Below, piece by piece: positions 33,569 through 46,635 of a stretch of DNA of 64,000 nt (the stretch's first letter is position 1; each line of letters begins with the position of its first letter). The DNA lies in NCBI GenBank assembly GCA_007922195.1, contig ML681981.1:17219861-17283860 (forward strand), read 5' to 3'. Under the pieces are notes generated by a model that worked only from the letters and a program-made list of their open reading frames with translations, ran no database searches and was not told where the DNA came from. Source of the stretch: Podocnemis expansa (taxonomy: Eukaryota; Chordata; Testudines; Podocnemididae). Position numbers and translations under genes: made by a program.

Positions 33569-36500
33569 TTTTAGATGATGTGTAGCTTTCATCTTGGACA
33601 TTTTAAAAGGAACACTGTTTTAAAAGGAAATAGAAAAAGATGCACAGATTTAAAACTACAAAAGTTTGATGCTTTGTTACTTGCTCTTTATACAAACACA
33701 GTGTCTGGTCAGAGATAAAGAGCTGAGGATCATTTTACAGGGAAAAGTAATCTTTACTGTAACAGTGCTGGCTTCAGCAGACAACCTTACCCTCTGTCCC
33801 TTCTCCCTGTCGCTCCTGTGTCCTATGTGAACTTTATGTTGTCACATAGTGGTAAAGTATATTTCACTTCTGAAACAGTGTACATTTTCTGAAGTCCAGT
33901 ATCTTATGTAGCAAAATGCCTAAGCTAAATTAGGCAGCAGAGTGCTTTCTTGTTGAGGTATTATTCTGTATGAATAAGACTGCACTCTTTCTCTAACATG
34001 CATGGAGGTTTGCAGTGTAAAGTACTTTGAGGTAGGTTAATATAAAATTCTAGACAAAGTCAAGCTAATATGCAGCCTGGCCAATTTATTATTTGTGAAA
34101 ATATCACCCAGACATATTGGACAACCTTTTAGTTTGCCAAGATGGGGGGTGGTGGAGGAGGGGGAATAAAAATTTGATCAGAATGCACATTGAAGGAATC
34201 TAAAGTAGTTTCTCACAGATAAAATCCAGAATATCCGAAAACTGCCTATTAACTTTCAATGTTGTGAATTTTGAAACATGAAAATTATAATTGCACTTTT
34301 AAGAAACTGCTAAAATGCAGAAACCTCCCCTCTCCTGAGATTAGGAATTTTTCATATAATACCTTCCATATCCTGCTTATCGTCTCCTTGATATTTGCTT
34401 AATTTGTAATAATGAATTAATCAAACTATTAAATAGAACTATTTAAAAAGCTATTAAAATCATATTCCTCCAAGTTCCATTTGTAACAGTACACTATCCA
34501 GTTTTAACAGGTAGGAACAGACAGAGCCATTCAGAGTACCTTGATTTCCCCCACACTCTACCTACCATACTGTGAAAAGATTTCAGTTTACCAACACGCA
34601 CCAATGATGCTAAGGTCTCTAATTCCTACTTATGAATAATACTTGTTGGAGCTTATGTGTTCTCACTATTACATAACTTTAAAGACTTTCATTATTACAG
34701 AAAGAGGTGACCTGACAAACTTTCCAGTGTGAGAAGTGCTAATCGATGTGAATAATGAATATGCTTGTAAAGCCACTGGAAACATATTTGCAAACAAAAG
34801 CAGGCCTTTTAAAATTCTGCCCCAACATTTGATTCTCTTTTAGCAGGTAACTTGTGGTTTGAAAGGGAAGGATATAGGGGTTGGGAAATGCACATTGTTT
34901 TCATCTCAAGGAATAGGAATGTTCTCAGATGCTCATTTGACCTGAACATTTAACTCCTGAGTAGAACTTCCCTTGGCAATGGAACCTCATGTTTCAGGAG
35001 TGGGGCAGGAGACTAATGTCTATAGGGAAGCCCCATTAATGTTGTTTTTCCAGAACCAGAAGGGACTCAGGTGAAGTTGTGGCCTCACAAGGAGGCAGCA
35101 CAGAGGCAAATTCATGCAGCTAGGACAGCAAACCTCATTTCTTGGCGGAAGGGGGGCAATTATCACCCTCTCAAAACAGATGTCAAAGGAAACTCCAGAA
35201 GGAAAATTGTATTGAGTTTTGCTCTTTTTCTCTGAGGGTGTGAATGGCCATCCCCTGCCTCTGGTACTGGCTTTATTCAGCTTGAGACTGCAACTCCTGA
35301 TGGGAAACTGCACAGGAACCTGTCCTTCAGAAGCATTCCAGGTCAACGTCTGCTGGGATTCCAGTTCTAGAACCAGGGACCTCACTTGCCATAAATTCAA
35401 GGAGCTAGAGTATTGTAATTCAGAATTCATAAGTCAAATGCCTCGTTCTCTTCCATTTCTGGCAGAAACAAAAATAGTGATGTATTTCACTTTTTGTTTA
35501 TCGTTCTTACTTGTGGTTCCTGAGCTTTGCTGCCTTTAATTTACAGCCATTCACTAACCACTAGTTGTGGGCCTGCAGGGAGCAGCCCCATTCACAGAAG
35601 CTGTTCTCTGCCACCACAAAAATGTTAGAGAAATGGAATATTTACTCCAGGATTGTTTAACAACATTCTTAGAGAATTCTGGTAGGACACTATGCAGAGT
35701 CAACTTTTGAAAGTAATGTAAGGCGCTTGACATATACAATTGCTTTGTTATGTACAGTCTAGAAGGCAGTGAATAGCTGGAGGAAAATATATACCATAGT
35801 CCTTCATTATCCAAAGCAGATCTGGAGTGGGAAGAGTGCTAATGATAATGGTTGTTCTTTAAACAACTAATAAATCACTGCACTCCAAGATCTGGAAGTC
35901 CCATGACTCTCCCTTAGTCAGTGAGAACTAGCAGAGCTGAAATATCTGAGTTTTGTTTTTTACTTTAACAGAGAATAATCTCACATAAAATTATGGATGG
36001 GATCCCTAAACCATCTGGGTGCTCTCCTTCATTGTCCTAACTGAGAGTGCTGGAACAACACTCTGCATCAAATACTCAATATTTCTCATAGTCTGCAGCT
36101 TTACAGATCCTCTCCTTTGCCAGCATAGGATTAAAATGCAGTGTTCACTTTCCTTTACTGCTGTCAAAGCATTGATATAGTTATGAATATTTCATTTATG
36201 TACATAACAGGAAAACCAAGGCAAAAGCAGGTTTTGTTTGCTGGAAGCCCTCATTTGAGATCTTAAGTGGGATTTAATTGATACACAGGCCAGGTTCTGG
36301 CCCTCTGCACAGGAGTGAATTTCATCATTTACTGTCTGGAACCTTTGATCTGTTTAACCTTTCTACACCTATTTAGTGTGTATATTTGGTACACATCTCC
36401 ATTTCTGTATATTTCTGTACTCACCCTTATTTTTCAGGGGCTTTTTATTGTACCAAAGCCCTTTAAGATCCAGAAATTTCAACTAAACACTACCTGGGAC

Positions 36501-37900
36501 ACTCAGTGTGATAGCTCATCTAAGAAGAGATTGTGCATTTTCTCAAGTTCTTGCATGCTCTCCCAATGCAGACAGCCTGTTTTAATGATGTGAATGACAA
36601 GCACAGTGAGGTGCTAAGCTACAATGAGGTAGTGAGGTTGTAGTGGCATCTAACAGTTGTCTGAAAAGTATTTCTATATTTCCTCTAATTTGTTCTTGAT
36701 TAGTATCTGAAGATTCCAGTGCATGTAAAAAGATTTAATGGTCCCTTTGAAATATCCTAGTAGTATGAATGTATTTTTGTGGGAGTATTTTTAAATGCTT
36801 AACTAATGAAGATTATTGTTGCTAGTATCATAGCATTGCTCAGTTTTGGTGTCCTGTTATGTGAGGCACCTAAACACATAAGAAAACTTAGTACTAGCCC
36901 TGAGTCTCACAATAGGCTCCTGAGAATGAATCTCAGCTTTCATTATAAAAGGAAGTTTCAAGCCCTCCTGAATGCAGAGAGAAGTTGAAAATGTGATTCC
37001 CTTTCACCTTTCAAAATCCACTCAAATGCCAGATAGCAAATCATGAGTACCCAAATAATCATTTTTAACCAATCGCTTGATTTCTGGGGACTAAGTCAAC
37101 TTTGAATGCTTGGTACTGGCAATGCTGTTAAAATCTAAGGCCCCAATCCTGTAAATACTTCACACACATACTTAATTTTTATCCTGGAGCAGTCTCATAG
37201 GTATCACATAAAAATTAAACCTTTGACTAGTTGCAGGTTTGGGATCTATTGATACATTAAGGAATAGCTTTTCCTAGCTGTTTAGTTTCATATGAATTAA
37301 AATTGATTTGACTTTTCTCTTTTAGGAGAACCATAAAAGGTGCCAGTGGTGGAAGAATTTAGTGCTGATAGCAAATTTGCCTTCAGAAGCATTAGTAGGG
37401 GGAAATATCCTACAGATGATCTAACAATCTTCTCCATTTCAAATTTCTCTTTCTCGAAGTAAGTGAAGCCAAGTAATGGCAAATTTTTGCCATGTGATGA
37501 AGTTGACTTCTTGCATAATAAAATGTTCAATACACTTACACATGCAGCTTTCACAGAGAACATCATGCTGCATCTATATTATGCCAAAGATATTTTTAAA
37601 TTATTTGTAAAGTACATTTTCTGAAATACATGAACTACAATTTGATACTTTATTAGTTCTGGTAGGTGTAATGATATCTGAGTTATATCGGCTGGAACAT
37701 TACAAAATTCTTAGACTGATTGTTGCTGGTGATCATGCAAATGCTTCAAAGTAACGTAGTAAGTCTCAAGACACCAAACCTCCATCCCCTGCTTACCTCT
37801 TTCTACTGATAATGCCTGCTCTCCCACTTTCCTTTTGTAACATTTTGCATTTTGGTGTGCATATATATCTTCTGAGATTGCTGTTTAAGTCATATTGTTA

Positions 37901-38033
37901 TGGCCCAATTACAGAATCCTTACTTATGTTCATGAGCATATACTCAGGTGAGTATTTGCTCCGTTGACTTTAATCACATTAGGCATTTGATTAAGTGTTC
38001 ATCAGTGCATGTAAGGGCTCCATCACTGGGCCA
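37901..38033. repeat. 133-bp palindromic interspersed repeat
   Basis: The outer arms TGGCCCAATTACAGAATCC and GGGCTCCATCACTGGGCCA are imperfect inverted repeats around a central segment. Diverged relatives occur at about 37137-37215, 44290-44396 and 15295-15412. This is an ancient sauropsid repeat type; I cannot name the family or class. Confidence 0.6.
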
Positions 38034-39256
38034 TTTGTTGGTTTTTTAGAAAGGGTAGGTTTATAGATATGTTCTGTATATCATGTTGTATTCATTGTCT
38101 TGACAGAGAACTTGGTCACTTTCTACAAAATTGTGCTTCATTTTAATATTTGCCAGTGTCAAAAGAAATATTCACATAGGATCTACTTTTTAACAAGTTC
38201 TAAATGAGTGCCCCTTTTCACATCCATTTCCTATTGATTTGATGATGCAAAAGGCATGGATGTATATTCTGAATACAAGCAACCTCATGTATATACTACT
38301 GAAAACTGAGTCCATTGCAGTCACTTTGGATTACAATATAAAGATATAGACCCATGATTCTAATTAATAGCAAAATGCTGAAATGCTGTTCTATTGGAAA
38401 CAGATATCCAGTCAAATGCAAAGGCATCTTAAAGCCAAAGAGTGAATTGAGAAGAAATTCAAACACTGACACATAAAACAAATCAAGATCTGTAAAATAA
38501 AGCCAGTGTTTCACATTGATATAAAATTATTTCATTCTGTAAGGCACAATATACTGGTCTAGATTTTTCATAACTAGCCACCCCCCACGCCCCATTTATC
38601 TTTCCCCTGAACTACAAGGCAAAATGCTGGAGTAGGACAGTGAGTCAGAGCAGAGAAAATGCTAATCATACAAGCAAGACTGGTGCATGCTTCCTAACAG
38701 TGCTTGTTGCTGTCACTGTGCACTAGGAACAACAGGAAACAATAAGTATGATTCTGAGCTCACACCAGTTTTACCTTGGCATAGCTCCATTGACTTCAGC
38801 AGAGGTATTCCAGATTCACAATGATGTAAACAAGAACAGAACAGATAAAAGTCCCATGTTCCCAGGTGTATAAGAGTTGGACCAATATTTTAGCTTTGCT
38901 TGTTCCTGTCACTCCTTTAAGTGGCACAGAGTAATCCTGGCCTATTGCTCATGGGGTAGTAAGATACTCTCTCTGCTCCCCCCCCCCATGCAGAAGCCAA
39001 GAACAAGACAGAACTCAGTCCATAGTAACAGCTTCCCTTACTTCTGTTTTTATACCATGCAGTAGCCCACCAAAAAATTATCATACATATGTGAAACGTG
39101 TGCAAAGGGGAAGTTCTGCATATTATTTAAAGTTATATATAACCAGACTATTAACTCCATGCAGCACTATTGCTGTTGAGGTCTGCAGTTTGGGCATTTG
39201 AAGCCCAATTGGAGCTAAAATTTTCTATGTGATTGCAATGCAACATATAGCATGTA

Positions 39257-39505
39257 GCCAAGTTCCAAAGAGGCAGCCGTGTTAGTCTAGCCCAGCAAAA
39301 GAAATAAGGAGTTCTGTGGCATTTAAAGACAACCAAATTTATTTATTGCATGAGCTTTCCTGGGAGAAAATCCCGCTTCGTCAGCCACTTTGAAGAAAGC
39401 TTTCAAAGGTCTGACAAAGTGGGATTTTTCTCCCACAAAAGCTCATGCGATAAATTGTTAGTCTTTAAGTGCCACAGGACTCATTGTTTTTTTGGGTTTT
39501 TTTTG
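39257..39505 (+). mobile_element. Short Penelope-like copy with 11-bp target duplication
   Basis: It is flanked by perfect direct repeats TATAGCATGTA (39246-39256 and 39506-39516). It starts with TTCCAAAGAGGCAGCCGTG and TTAGTCTAG, then has two inverted arms. The left arm reads GGAGTTCTGTGGCA through AAATCCCGCTTCGTCAG; the right arm reads CTGACAAAGTGGGATTTTTC through TTAGTCTTTAAGTGCCACAG. It therefore folds into a hairpin of about 90 bp per arm. No coding sequence; it is the tail region only, doubled in opposite orientation. Confidence 0.85.
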
Positions 39506-40609
39506 TATAGCATGTACTAATTCTAGCATGTACTAAACTGTTCAAATGTTTTATGAAATGAAACTCTACTTGCTGAATTCAACAACTTTCTATTCTCAAG
39601 GGAGGATCTGTGGCACTAACACATTAGAATAATATTTTAATTATGAAGTACACTTTTTAAATCTTATTTATTTACAGATAAGGATTTTGCCTGATTAGCT
39701 TCAATTTTAGTGACAAAAAATCTCTATTCCTCAATCAATAAACCTCTCTAATAATCAGTTATAAAGAGAGGTTTTCAGGTTTGTCTCTGCAAGAAAAAGG
39801 CACTAGACATATTTATTATTCGAAGAAAAGGTTTAGGTTTTTCTTAAATCTTCTGGTGGCCTGTTTTAAGCCCACTGAAGCTGACATGCCTTTTAACATT
39901 AATATTTAAAAAAACAACTTTTAAAATTAGAGCTTAATCATTGTGATTTTAGTTCTGAGCACTCAATTTCAATTAGATGAGAGTCGACCAGTAAGTGAGA
40001 AACGCTAGAAGATGTTGGATTCTTATGATCACCTTGAGGTAAAAGTGAATGGCAAAATAGAGGTTAGGATTTCACACCTGTGTTTAGTATCCCTTAATTT
40101 ATAAAGCGCAGTCCAATTCAATCCTGGCAGCAAAATATAAATTTGGACACAGATCACATGAGGCCCACTTTAGATTTCTTATGGGTATTAGAAAGAGACC
40201 AGAATGGTTTTATAATGGAAAATGAATCATATCCTTAAATATATAGACAGATTACAGTTTTTTCATGCACACAAAGGCAATACTTTACATGAAGGGCATT
40301 CATTCATCACACTGTAACATAAAAAGGTACACATTTTATATTTAAATATCATGAAAAAATTCAATAGAGCAACATTTCTAAGAGTTGAGGCCAGATACTT
40401 TTGCCTTCCCTCTCATTTCACATGCCTTCAGAAGCCAATCAGGATAGTTTGACCCGCTAGATAAAGTTTCATTGTGCTGTCCTCCTTATCACCAAGGGCA
40501 TAGGTTAATAGCTGGGGAATGTATCCTCTGGCGAAAGGTGGTGGGAGGAGGAGAGGGGGGACACAACCAAGTGTTCTGAGAGTTCTGTGGTTATGGTAGA
40601 AGATGCAAA

Positions 40610-40869
40610 AAAAACCCCAAGGAGTTGTGTGGCACTTTAAGACTAACAGATTTATTTTTTGCATGAGGTTTCGTGGGAGAAAATCCCACTTCGTCAGATG
40701 CTTCAAAGATCAGTGAACTTATGATGTGGGATTTTCGGTGAACTTATGATGTGGGATTTTCTCCCACGAAAGCTCATGCGAAAAATAAATCTGTTAGTCT
40801 TAAAGTGCCACACGACTCCTTGGTTTTTTTTGCTGGACTAGACTAACACTGCTATCCCTTTGGAAATTG
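40610..40869 (-). mobile_element. Short Penelope-like copy with 12-bp target duplication
   Basis: It is flanked by perfect direct repeats AGAAGATGCAAA (40598-40609 and 40870-40881). Same architecture as 39257-39505 in the opposite orientation. Two inverted arms (GGAGTTGTGTGGCAC ... and ... GTGCCACACGACTCC) are followed by GGACTAGACTAACACTGC at the right. A 27-bp tandem duplication containing AACTTATGATGTGGGATTTT sits at the hairpin centre (about 40717-40760). Confidence 0.87.
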
Positions 40870-40881
40870 AGAAGATGCAAA

Positions 40882-42564
40882 GCCAAGCATCAAGTGGCAG
40901 CACTAGTCATGAGGGGAGGTTTCTGGAACAAATTTGAGGGAGTGTTGTTGCAACTGGGCACACGGGGCCACTCAAATTTGGCCTGGTTGCTGTCTATTTT
41001 GCCTGTAATTGAAGCAGCCCCTGTATGTCTCACATTTAGTCAGCATAAAGACAGTGGAAGAATGCCAACTTAAACCCAGAGTTTGAGGATTTCCTCAGCA
41101 GACTGAATCTCCAAGTGTCATAGAGCTGGAGCTCTACAACCCCATCTCATCCCTAGTATAAGAGGTGTGATGGGCTAGGCCAGCCAAAGAGGGAAGGATA
41201 AAGCACACAGGCCTTCTGGCAATTCTTGCCTGCAATACAGTCTTTTGAGGACTGTTGCAGCTAGGTGTAGTTTAGAGCAGCTTCAAACTCCATTCATTAC
41301 AGAGGAGGATCTAGCCCTTGAATTTCTATATGGAAAAGTTAGATTCTAAATAGTTCCCCATATTTATATTATGCTACAAGTATAAACTTCTGATCTATTC
41401 TTAATTGCAATACAAAAGTAAACAATTCTACTTTACTAATTCACCCCTCCCTCTCCACCACAAACACTGTAAATCTAGGCAATGAATACAAATAATCATT
41501 TAGCTATTTCTTGGCATACGAGCATACAAATCCTTACAACATTCTTAAGTTTTGAGAAATCAAATGAAGTGCACTGTAACTGTCAAGTACTCCTAAGTAT
41601 GATAATTGCTTTTGACTTGCATAGCAATTAAAAAATTTAGGGTCTAGTTGGTTGTTTCAGTTAGAAGGAGAAATTGATGTGAGGTAGTTCTTTGATGCAG
41701 TTTTGTTTATTGATAAAGAATGTACAATGTCCTATGTCCCTGTACACAGAAGAAATCAAACAGTGGAAAACACTTCTTGTGCTTACAGCATCAAAAACTA
41801 TTTACAGTCAGCGTACCATACCCAAAAAACTTCTTCGAGGGTCATCTAAGAGACTCTCGCTTTCTCTCTCTCAATGCCTTTCCCCTTTTGTCTGTTGTGC
41901 CCCTCTCCCAGGCATCCAAAATACTTAGCAAAAGTTCCTGTGCAGATTCAGATACTCCTTTTGACTTAGGGAGGGGCTCAACAGTCCTGTTATGTTAACT
42001 GAAACAAGAGTTCACACCTATCCACCTCGAAGAGATTTTAACTAAACCCATGAGAAAGTTTCACTCAACTCTTAACTGTTTCAAATGTTGGACTTATTAT
42101 CAAGTGGAAAAGCTATTAATCTTAAAAGACTGTTAACAAGTACTTCAACTTTAAGAAGACGGTACTACTGGCTGTCAAGGAATTTTATTTTTATGACAAG
42201 TGAAAGGTTATATTATGAACCACATATTGTAGATCATGTTGCATAAATTTGTTTTGAAATAATGCATACTTGAGCACAAATCAGATTTACAGTCACTGCC
42301 TCTTTCCCAGTTGGGCACTTGGTTCTCCAATATGGCCCTGGACCTTTTCCTCCCCTCCCTCATCAGTCAGCGTGGGCCATTGCAACCTCCTTCTCTTGTG
42401 GGGAGCCTAATACATTTCCTCACCCCAGTAGGTAACCCACTCTCACTCATTCCCTCCATTTGCCCTTACTAATGCTGATGCCTCCACTAGATGAGCCCTA
42501 CACATGTAGGATTAGTGGGGCTGCTGCACTGGTGCTAGTACAGCTGCTTAAGCTCCAGTACAAG
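40882..42564. other. Unassigned non-coding stretch
   Basis: No gene or element recognised. Overlapping open frames at 41692-41998 in two frames have no recognised motif. A T-rich segment with TTTGTTTATTGATAAAG near 41702 could be part of an unrecognised repeat. Confidence 0.35.
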
Positions 42565-42715
42565 AGGAGCAGCCGTGTTTGTTAGTCTAGTTCAGCAAAA
42601 CAAACAAGGAGTCCTGCAGCTTCAAAGCATCTGAAAAAGTCAGATTTTCTCACATGAAAGCTTGCACAATAAATCAATTTGTTAGTCTTTGAAAGTGCCA
42701 CAGGACTCCTGTGGT
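42565..42715 (+). mobile_element. Short Penelope-like copy
   Basis: It contains GAGCAGCCGTGTTTGTTAG, then TCTAGTTCAGCAAAACAAAC, then GGAGTCCTGCAGC, and the opposite arm AAAGTCAGATTTTCTCACAT through AAGTGCCACAGGACTCCTG. The left arm is shorter than in the 39257 copy, so the central hairpin is reduced by deletion. An 8-bp match GCTGCTTA (42543-42550 and 42716-42723) could be the target duplication, but the left one lies 14 bp outside the recognisable start. Confidence 0.75.
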
Positions 42716-44309
42716 GCTGCTTACTTTTACTATTATACCCAGTAGCTGGGGAGAATGGTTTCCCTGAGACCACAGCTTGCCACAGAGAAGTAAGGGGAGA
42801 TGCTGAGAATAAAATGGGTCATTGAAATGTTTCATTTTAAGGATCCAAATTTATGGAATGGACCATAGAATTGTTCCAGGAAAGAGAAACATCAAGTCAC
42901 TAATAATATGGATCTAACAAATTGATTTTCTGCCGTCCCGTCCCCACCCCCCCAAAAAAAAACAAAAAAAAAAAACCTCCACCATGAGTGCTTTGAGAAC
43001 CAGGGATTAATATTGTGCCTACCTTGAGGAGGAAGTGTTTACCTAGAGGAAGAACTTTCTGATCACACACTCATTGCTGCTCTCATTAAATATATACTTA
43101 AATTTGGCAGACTGGTTAGTTTAGAGAAGTTTTAGATTAAGATATCAACTTTGGGATGCTTAGTCAAACAAAAAGTAGGATCCAAATGTTTCTGAAGGGT
43201 TTTGAACAGTGCTTATAATTTTTTAAATAGATCTGTAATTGATACAATGCATTTCTTGGTTCATTTTAAACAGATTTGAAGAGTTGAGTGCAACTTCCTT
43301 TGCCCTCATTATTTATGATTCATTCTATTATATATTTGTATTGTAGTGGTGTTCAAAGTGTGCTGCATATTTTCCTAACAGAGAAAATCCTTAATTATTG
43401 CCCCAAAGAGCACAAAAAATAGTTAACATTTGAAAATATACCTGTCCTGTTCATTTCTTAATTATAAATGGAAAGTAAAAGTAAATTAACTTTTATCTAT
43501 GTCAACAGTTTTACCTTTTTACACACCACAGTGAGCTGGAGCTAACTGTTGGGATTCATATTTTTATAGCTCATGAATATAGAATAGGTCAATTCCATTT
43601 TTCTCATATTGCTGTGTGTGAACAAGAACATTAGGATTTCATAATATCAAAATCTTTTTCATCACTTATCACATGCTGGCTAGATCTGAGGCATGTTTCT
43701 GGTATCCTAAGAAGGCTGTGTGATATACAACTTGTTTTGTCACGTGAATTGCTGTCAAGATAAAAGGTCCTATCCTTGAACATCTTCCATGTTGCATGAG
43801 AAAACTATGGAATTTGATATGAAAATTCTTTCAGGTGCCAAAATCACTAGGGTTTAAATCAACTTGATATGAACCAAGTTTCTTTAGGTAAAAGAGAATG
43901 TACCTGAAAAGCCACAAGACAGTTTATTCATCTAACCAACTACATTTTGCTCTTTATTTATTCTGGACCTCTGTCTGACAACTAACGTTCTGGAGAAGCT
44001 ACAGTTAGTGGAAAAACTTAGGTTTATAAACTGAATCTGAGATTTTCATTTTCTATGAGAAAAATCACTTTTGCCTCTCTTATCCTAACATAGAGGGACA
44101 AAATGTTCCCTAGATTAATGGGACAAATTGCTTGGTTGGTGGTGACTGGAGTTAAAGCAGAAAATGGTAGACCAAAAGAAAAATACCTTTCCCTATTATA
44201 TGTGCATTTCAGATCAGACTTTAGTCTTGGCCTCTGGAAAGTGTGGTATATGCACTGGTCAGGTTTATGTGGGATAAAAGAGTTTGCCCGTGTCTTGCAA
44301 AGGCTTAGG

Positions 44310-44389
44310 CATGCGCTTACCTTTATACACCATGAGTAGTTCCAGGAATGTTAATGGAGCTACTCGCATGGTATAAGGTTAAGCACATG
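44310..44389. repeat. Imperfect hairpin repeat
   Basis: The left arm at 44310-44343 (CATGCGCTTACCTTTATACA start) pairs with the right arm at 44356-44389 (GGAGCTACTCGCATGGTATA start) over about 34 positions with few mismatches around a 12-base loop. It belongs to the same loose group as 37901-38033. Confidence 0.65.
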
Positions 44390-46509
44390 CACAAGTCATT
44401 CTAGGATGGGAGGAGGATATTGTTTTGCACCTCCATGGCACAGAAAGAACCATAGTGTAACTCTGTTGACTTCAAAGGTGCCACTCCCAATTTACAATGG
44501 AGTAAGTGTGAGCAAAATTAGACCCTTCAGTATATACTTTAAATACCTACATTTACAGTAAAATATAATATTGTTTCGATATTTTCTGTCCCTCCTACCA
44601 GACCACTAGGGTAAATGCTTAGCCCTCAGCCCAGCAGAGTTTAGCATCAGTGGGAGAACTAATGTAAACAGAGGATTACATTATTACAGCCGCATGTGGT
44701 GTTATAATTATATAAGAATGCAGCTCAGCCACGGGTGCATCATATGCGCCACAGTGTCGCCAAATTTGCAGATGTTCAATCTTACTTATATTAAGCATGA
44801 CAATGCCCAGCAGGATCTATTTTGTCTGATTATACTCAAATGGAGAAGAATATTAAAAGGCAGGATAATTAAAAATATATGCCTAAACAAAGGATGTCCC
44901 TACAATTTCTTTTTTAGTGCTTTCAAATAGTTCAAATTTCTCGGCTGGCTCATATGTATAGAGAACCAAAAGGATGTCTTAAATTCAGACATATGTCTTC
45001 ATTCTGTTTAATGTGCCAGAACAAAAACATAGCCTGAGACCACCATGAACTGATTTTTAAGTGATGGCTCGGCAGAGTGCCCCTAATGCCACTGAGCTCT
45101 ATGCCGTCACAGATGTCGCAAGCGCATGCTAACCTTTGTATAGGAAACCACTATATTCCCTTGGAACGTTATCTTGTGGGAATAATTCAAATATGTTTTC
45201 CCCAGGCAAATCCCTTAGAGTCTGGGCTTACACTGTTCCCTCACTATCATGATTTACTTTTCAGAACTGAACTACCAGAGGAGTTCAAACCAAGCAGTAT
45301 GGAGAAGAAAATGGTCTTGTCAGTAGTAATTATTTCATTCAATAATCAAACAAAGTTAGGGAAAAGAACACCACTTAAAAGTTTCAAAGCATGAAAAAAG
45401 TGAGAAAAAAACAAACACCCTCATTAGGACAAGTAAACTTTCAGTGGGGCAAGCAGTTGAGTAAATGGAAAAGAAAACGGATGCAGACTTATTGAATACA
45501 GTAAAAAGAAAGACTTTCCAGGTCTGGAATATGAGATGATAGCTGTGAGGAGGCATATGCTATCTAAATAGGTTAGAAGTGGCAGTAGGTATTCAAAGGA
45601 AAAATCCTACATTTGTGAATGGCAGGAAAAGCAACAACAAAATAATCAAAGAAATAATCTACATGGAGTGGGGAGGTGGTTTGTTTGAAGGAAGCTTCTC
45701 ACATAAAAATGGTTAAATATTTCAACTAAAGCTATGAAAATATAATAGTTGGTAAATGTGGTAAAAATGGAAAATATTTAGGTGGAGATTCAGAAGCCTA
45801 ATGCACGCACTTAACTTTGTGTAACTTTTCTTCAGTTTTTCCATGTGGTTATTATTGCAATGGAGTATGGAGGTGCATACAGGAATTACATTTTTGAACC
45901 TTCAAAAAAAATTCCCTAGTAAATCTCATAACGCAAGGATGGAGTCTGTGACCTTAAGTGTCTCTGGGGCTTGGAGCCGGTCCTCATGTCTGCTGCTGAG
46001 AGAGGAGCCAGCTAGCCTTTATGTCTGCAGCCTGGAAGCAGAGCTGGCTGACATCTCCCACTGGGACAGAAGCCAGAGGGACATAATGTCTGCTGTTAAG
46101 AAAGGAGCGAAAGGAGGAAACAATTTGGGGTGAAGGCATGATCTCACTAAAGTGAATTGGAGTTCTGTCATTTATTTCAAAGGGACAAAAATGTCATCAC
46201 AAGTTTTTGCCCCCCTTTTACTTGTAGATTACCTCTTGATAGTAAAGGAGAGGAAAGAGCCCATAAGTGGAAATCTCCTGAAACCATTAACACCATTACT
46301 ATACTGTGATGGAGAGAGGGGGCTCTCAAGTCCACTTCTCAAAGGATTCTACTTTTGGGACACTCAGAACCACCCCTAAAAATCCTGTCCCCCCTCTTGC
46401 CTGGTAAACCTCAGATCTTGCCTTTCTCCAGTGGAGGGTGTTCCAGATAATGGGAGAGAAAGTCTATGGTTCAGAAGGTAAAACAGATGACTAAAAATGC
46501 AAAGATATT

Positions 46510-46635
46510 ATTAATTATTAGTTGTATTACCACAGTGCCTTGGAGGTGAAGTAATGGATCAGACCCAATTGTGGTAGGTGTCATTCAAAGAAAGAACAAA
46601 AGTAGCCCCTGTCCCACAGAGATTCAAAATCAAAG
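46510..46635. repeat. Ancient interspersed repeat
   Basis: The phrases TTGTATTACCACAGTGCCT, GGATCAGACCCAATTGTG and CCCCTGTCCCACAGAG occur in order and match a repeat I know to be widespread in turtle, crocodile and bird DNA, though I cannot give its family name. A fragment may also be present near 20350-20400. Confidence 0.5.

Larger units (their letters stand above)
31589..39245. other. Long stretch without recognisable genes
   Basis: 7.6 kb of AT-rich DNA with no coding family recognised. It contains a (CT)n array, a (TG)n array and a short palindromic repeat, each listed separately, plus homopolymer G runs (32933-32943). The longest open frames (about 136 codons at 35020-35430 minus, 106 codons at 35219-35539 plus) overlap each other and show no known motif. 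Confidence 0.4.

Noticed and set aside
35020..35539. Overlapping 136- and 106-codon frames on opposite strands
   Set aside because: No recognisable domain, no supporting splice or promoter pattern, and one is largely a shadow of the other.
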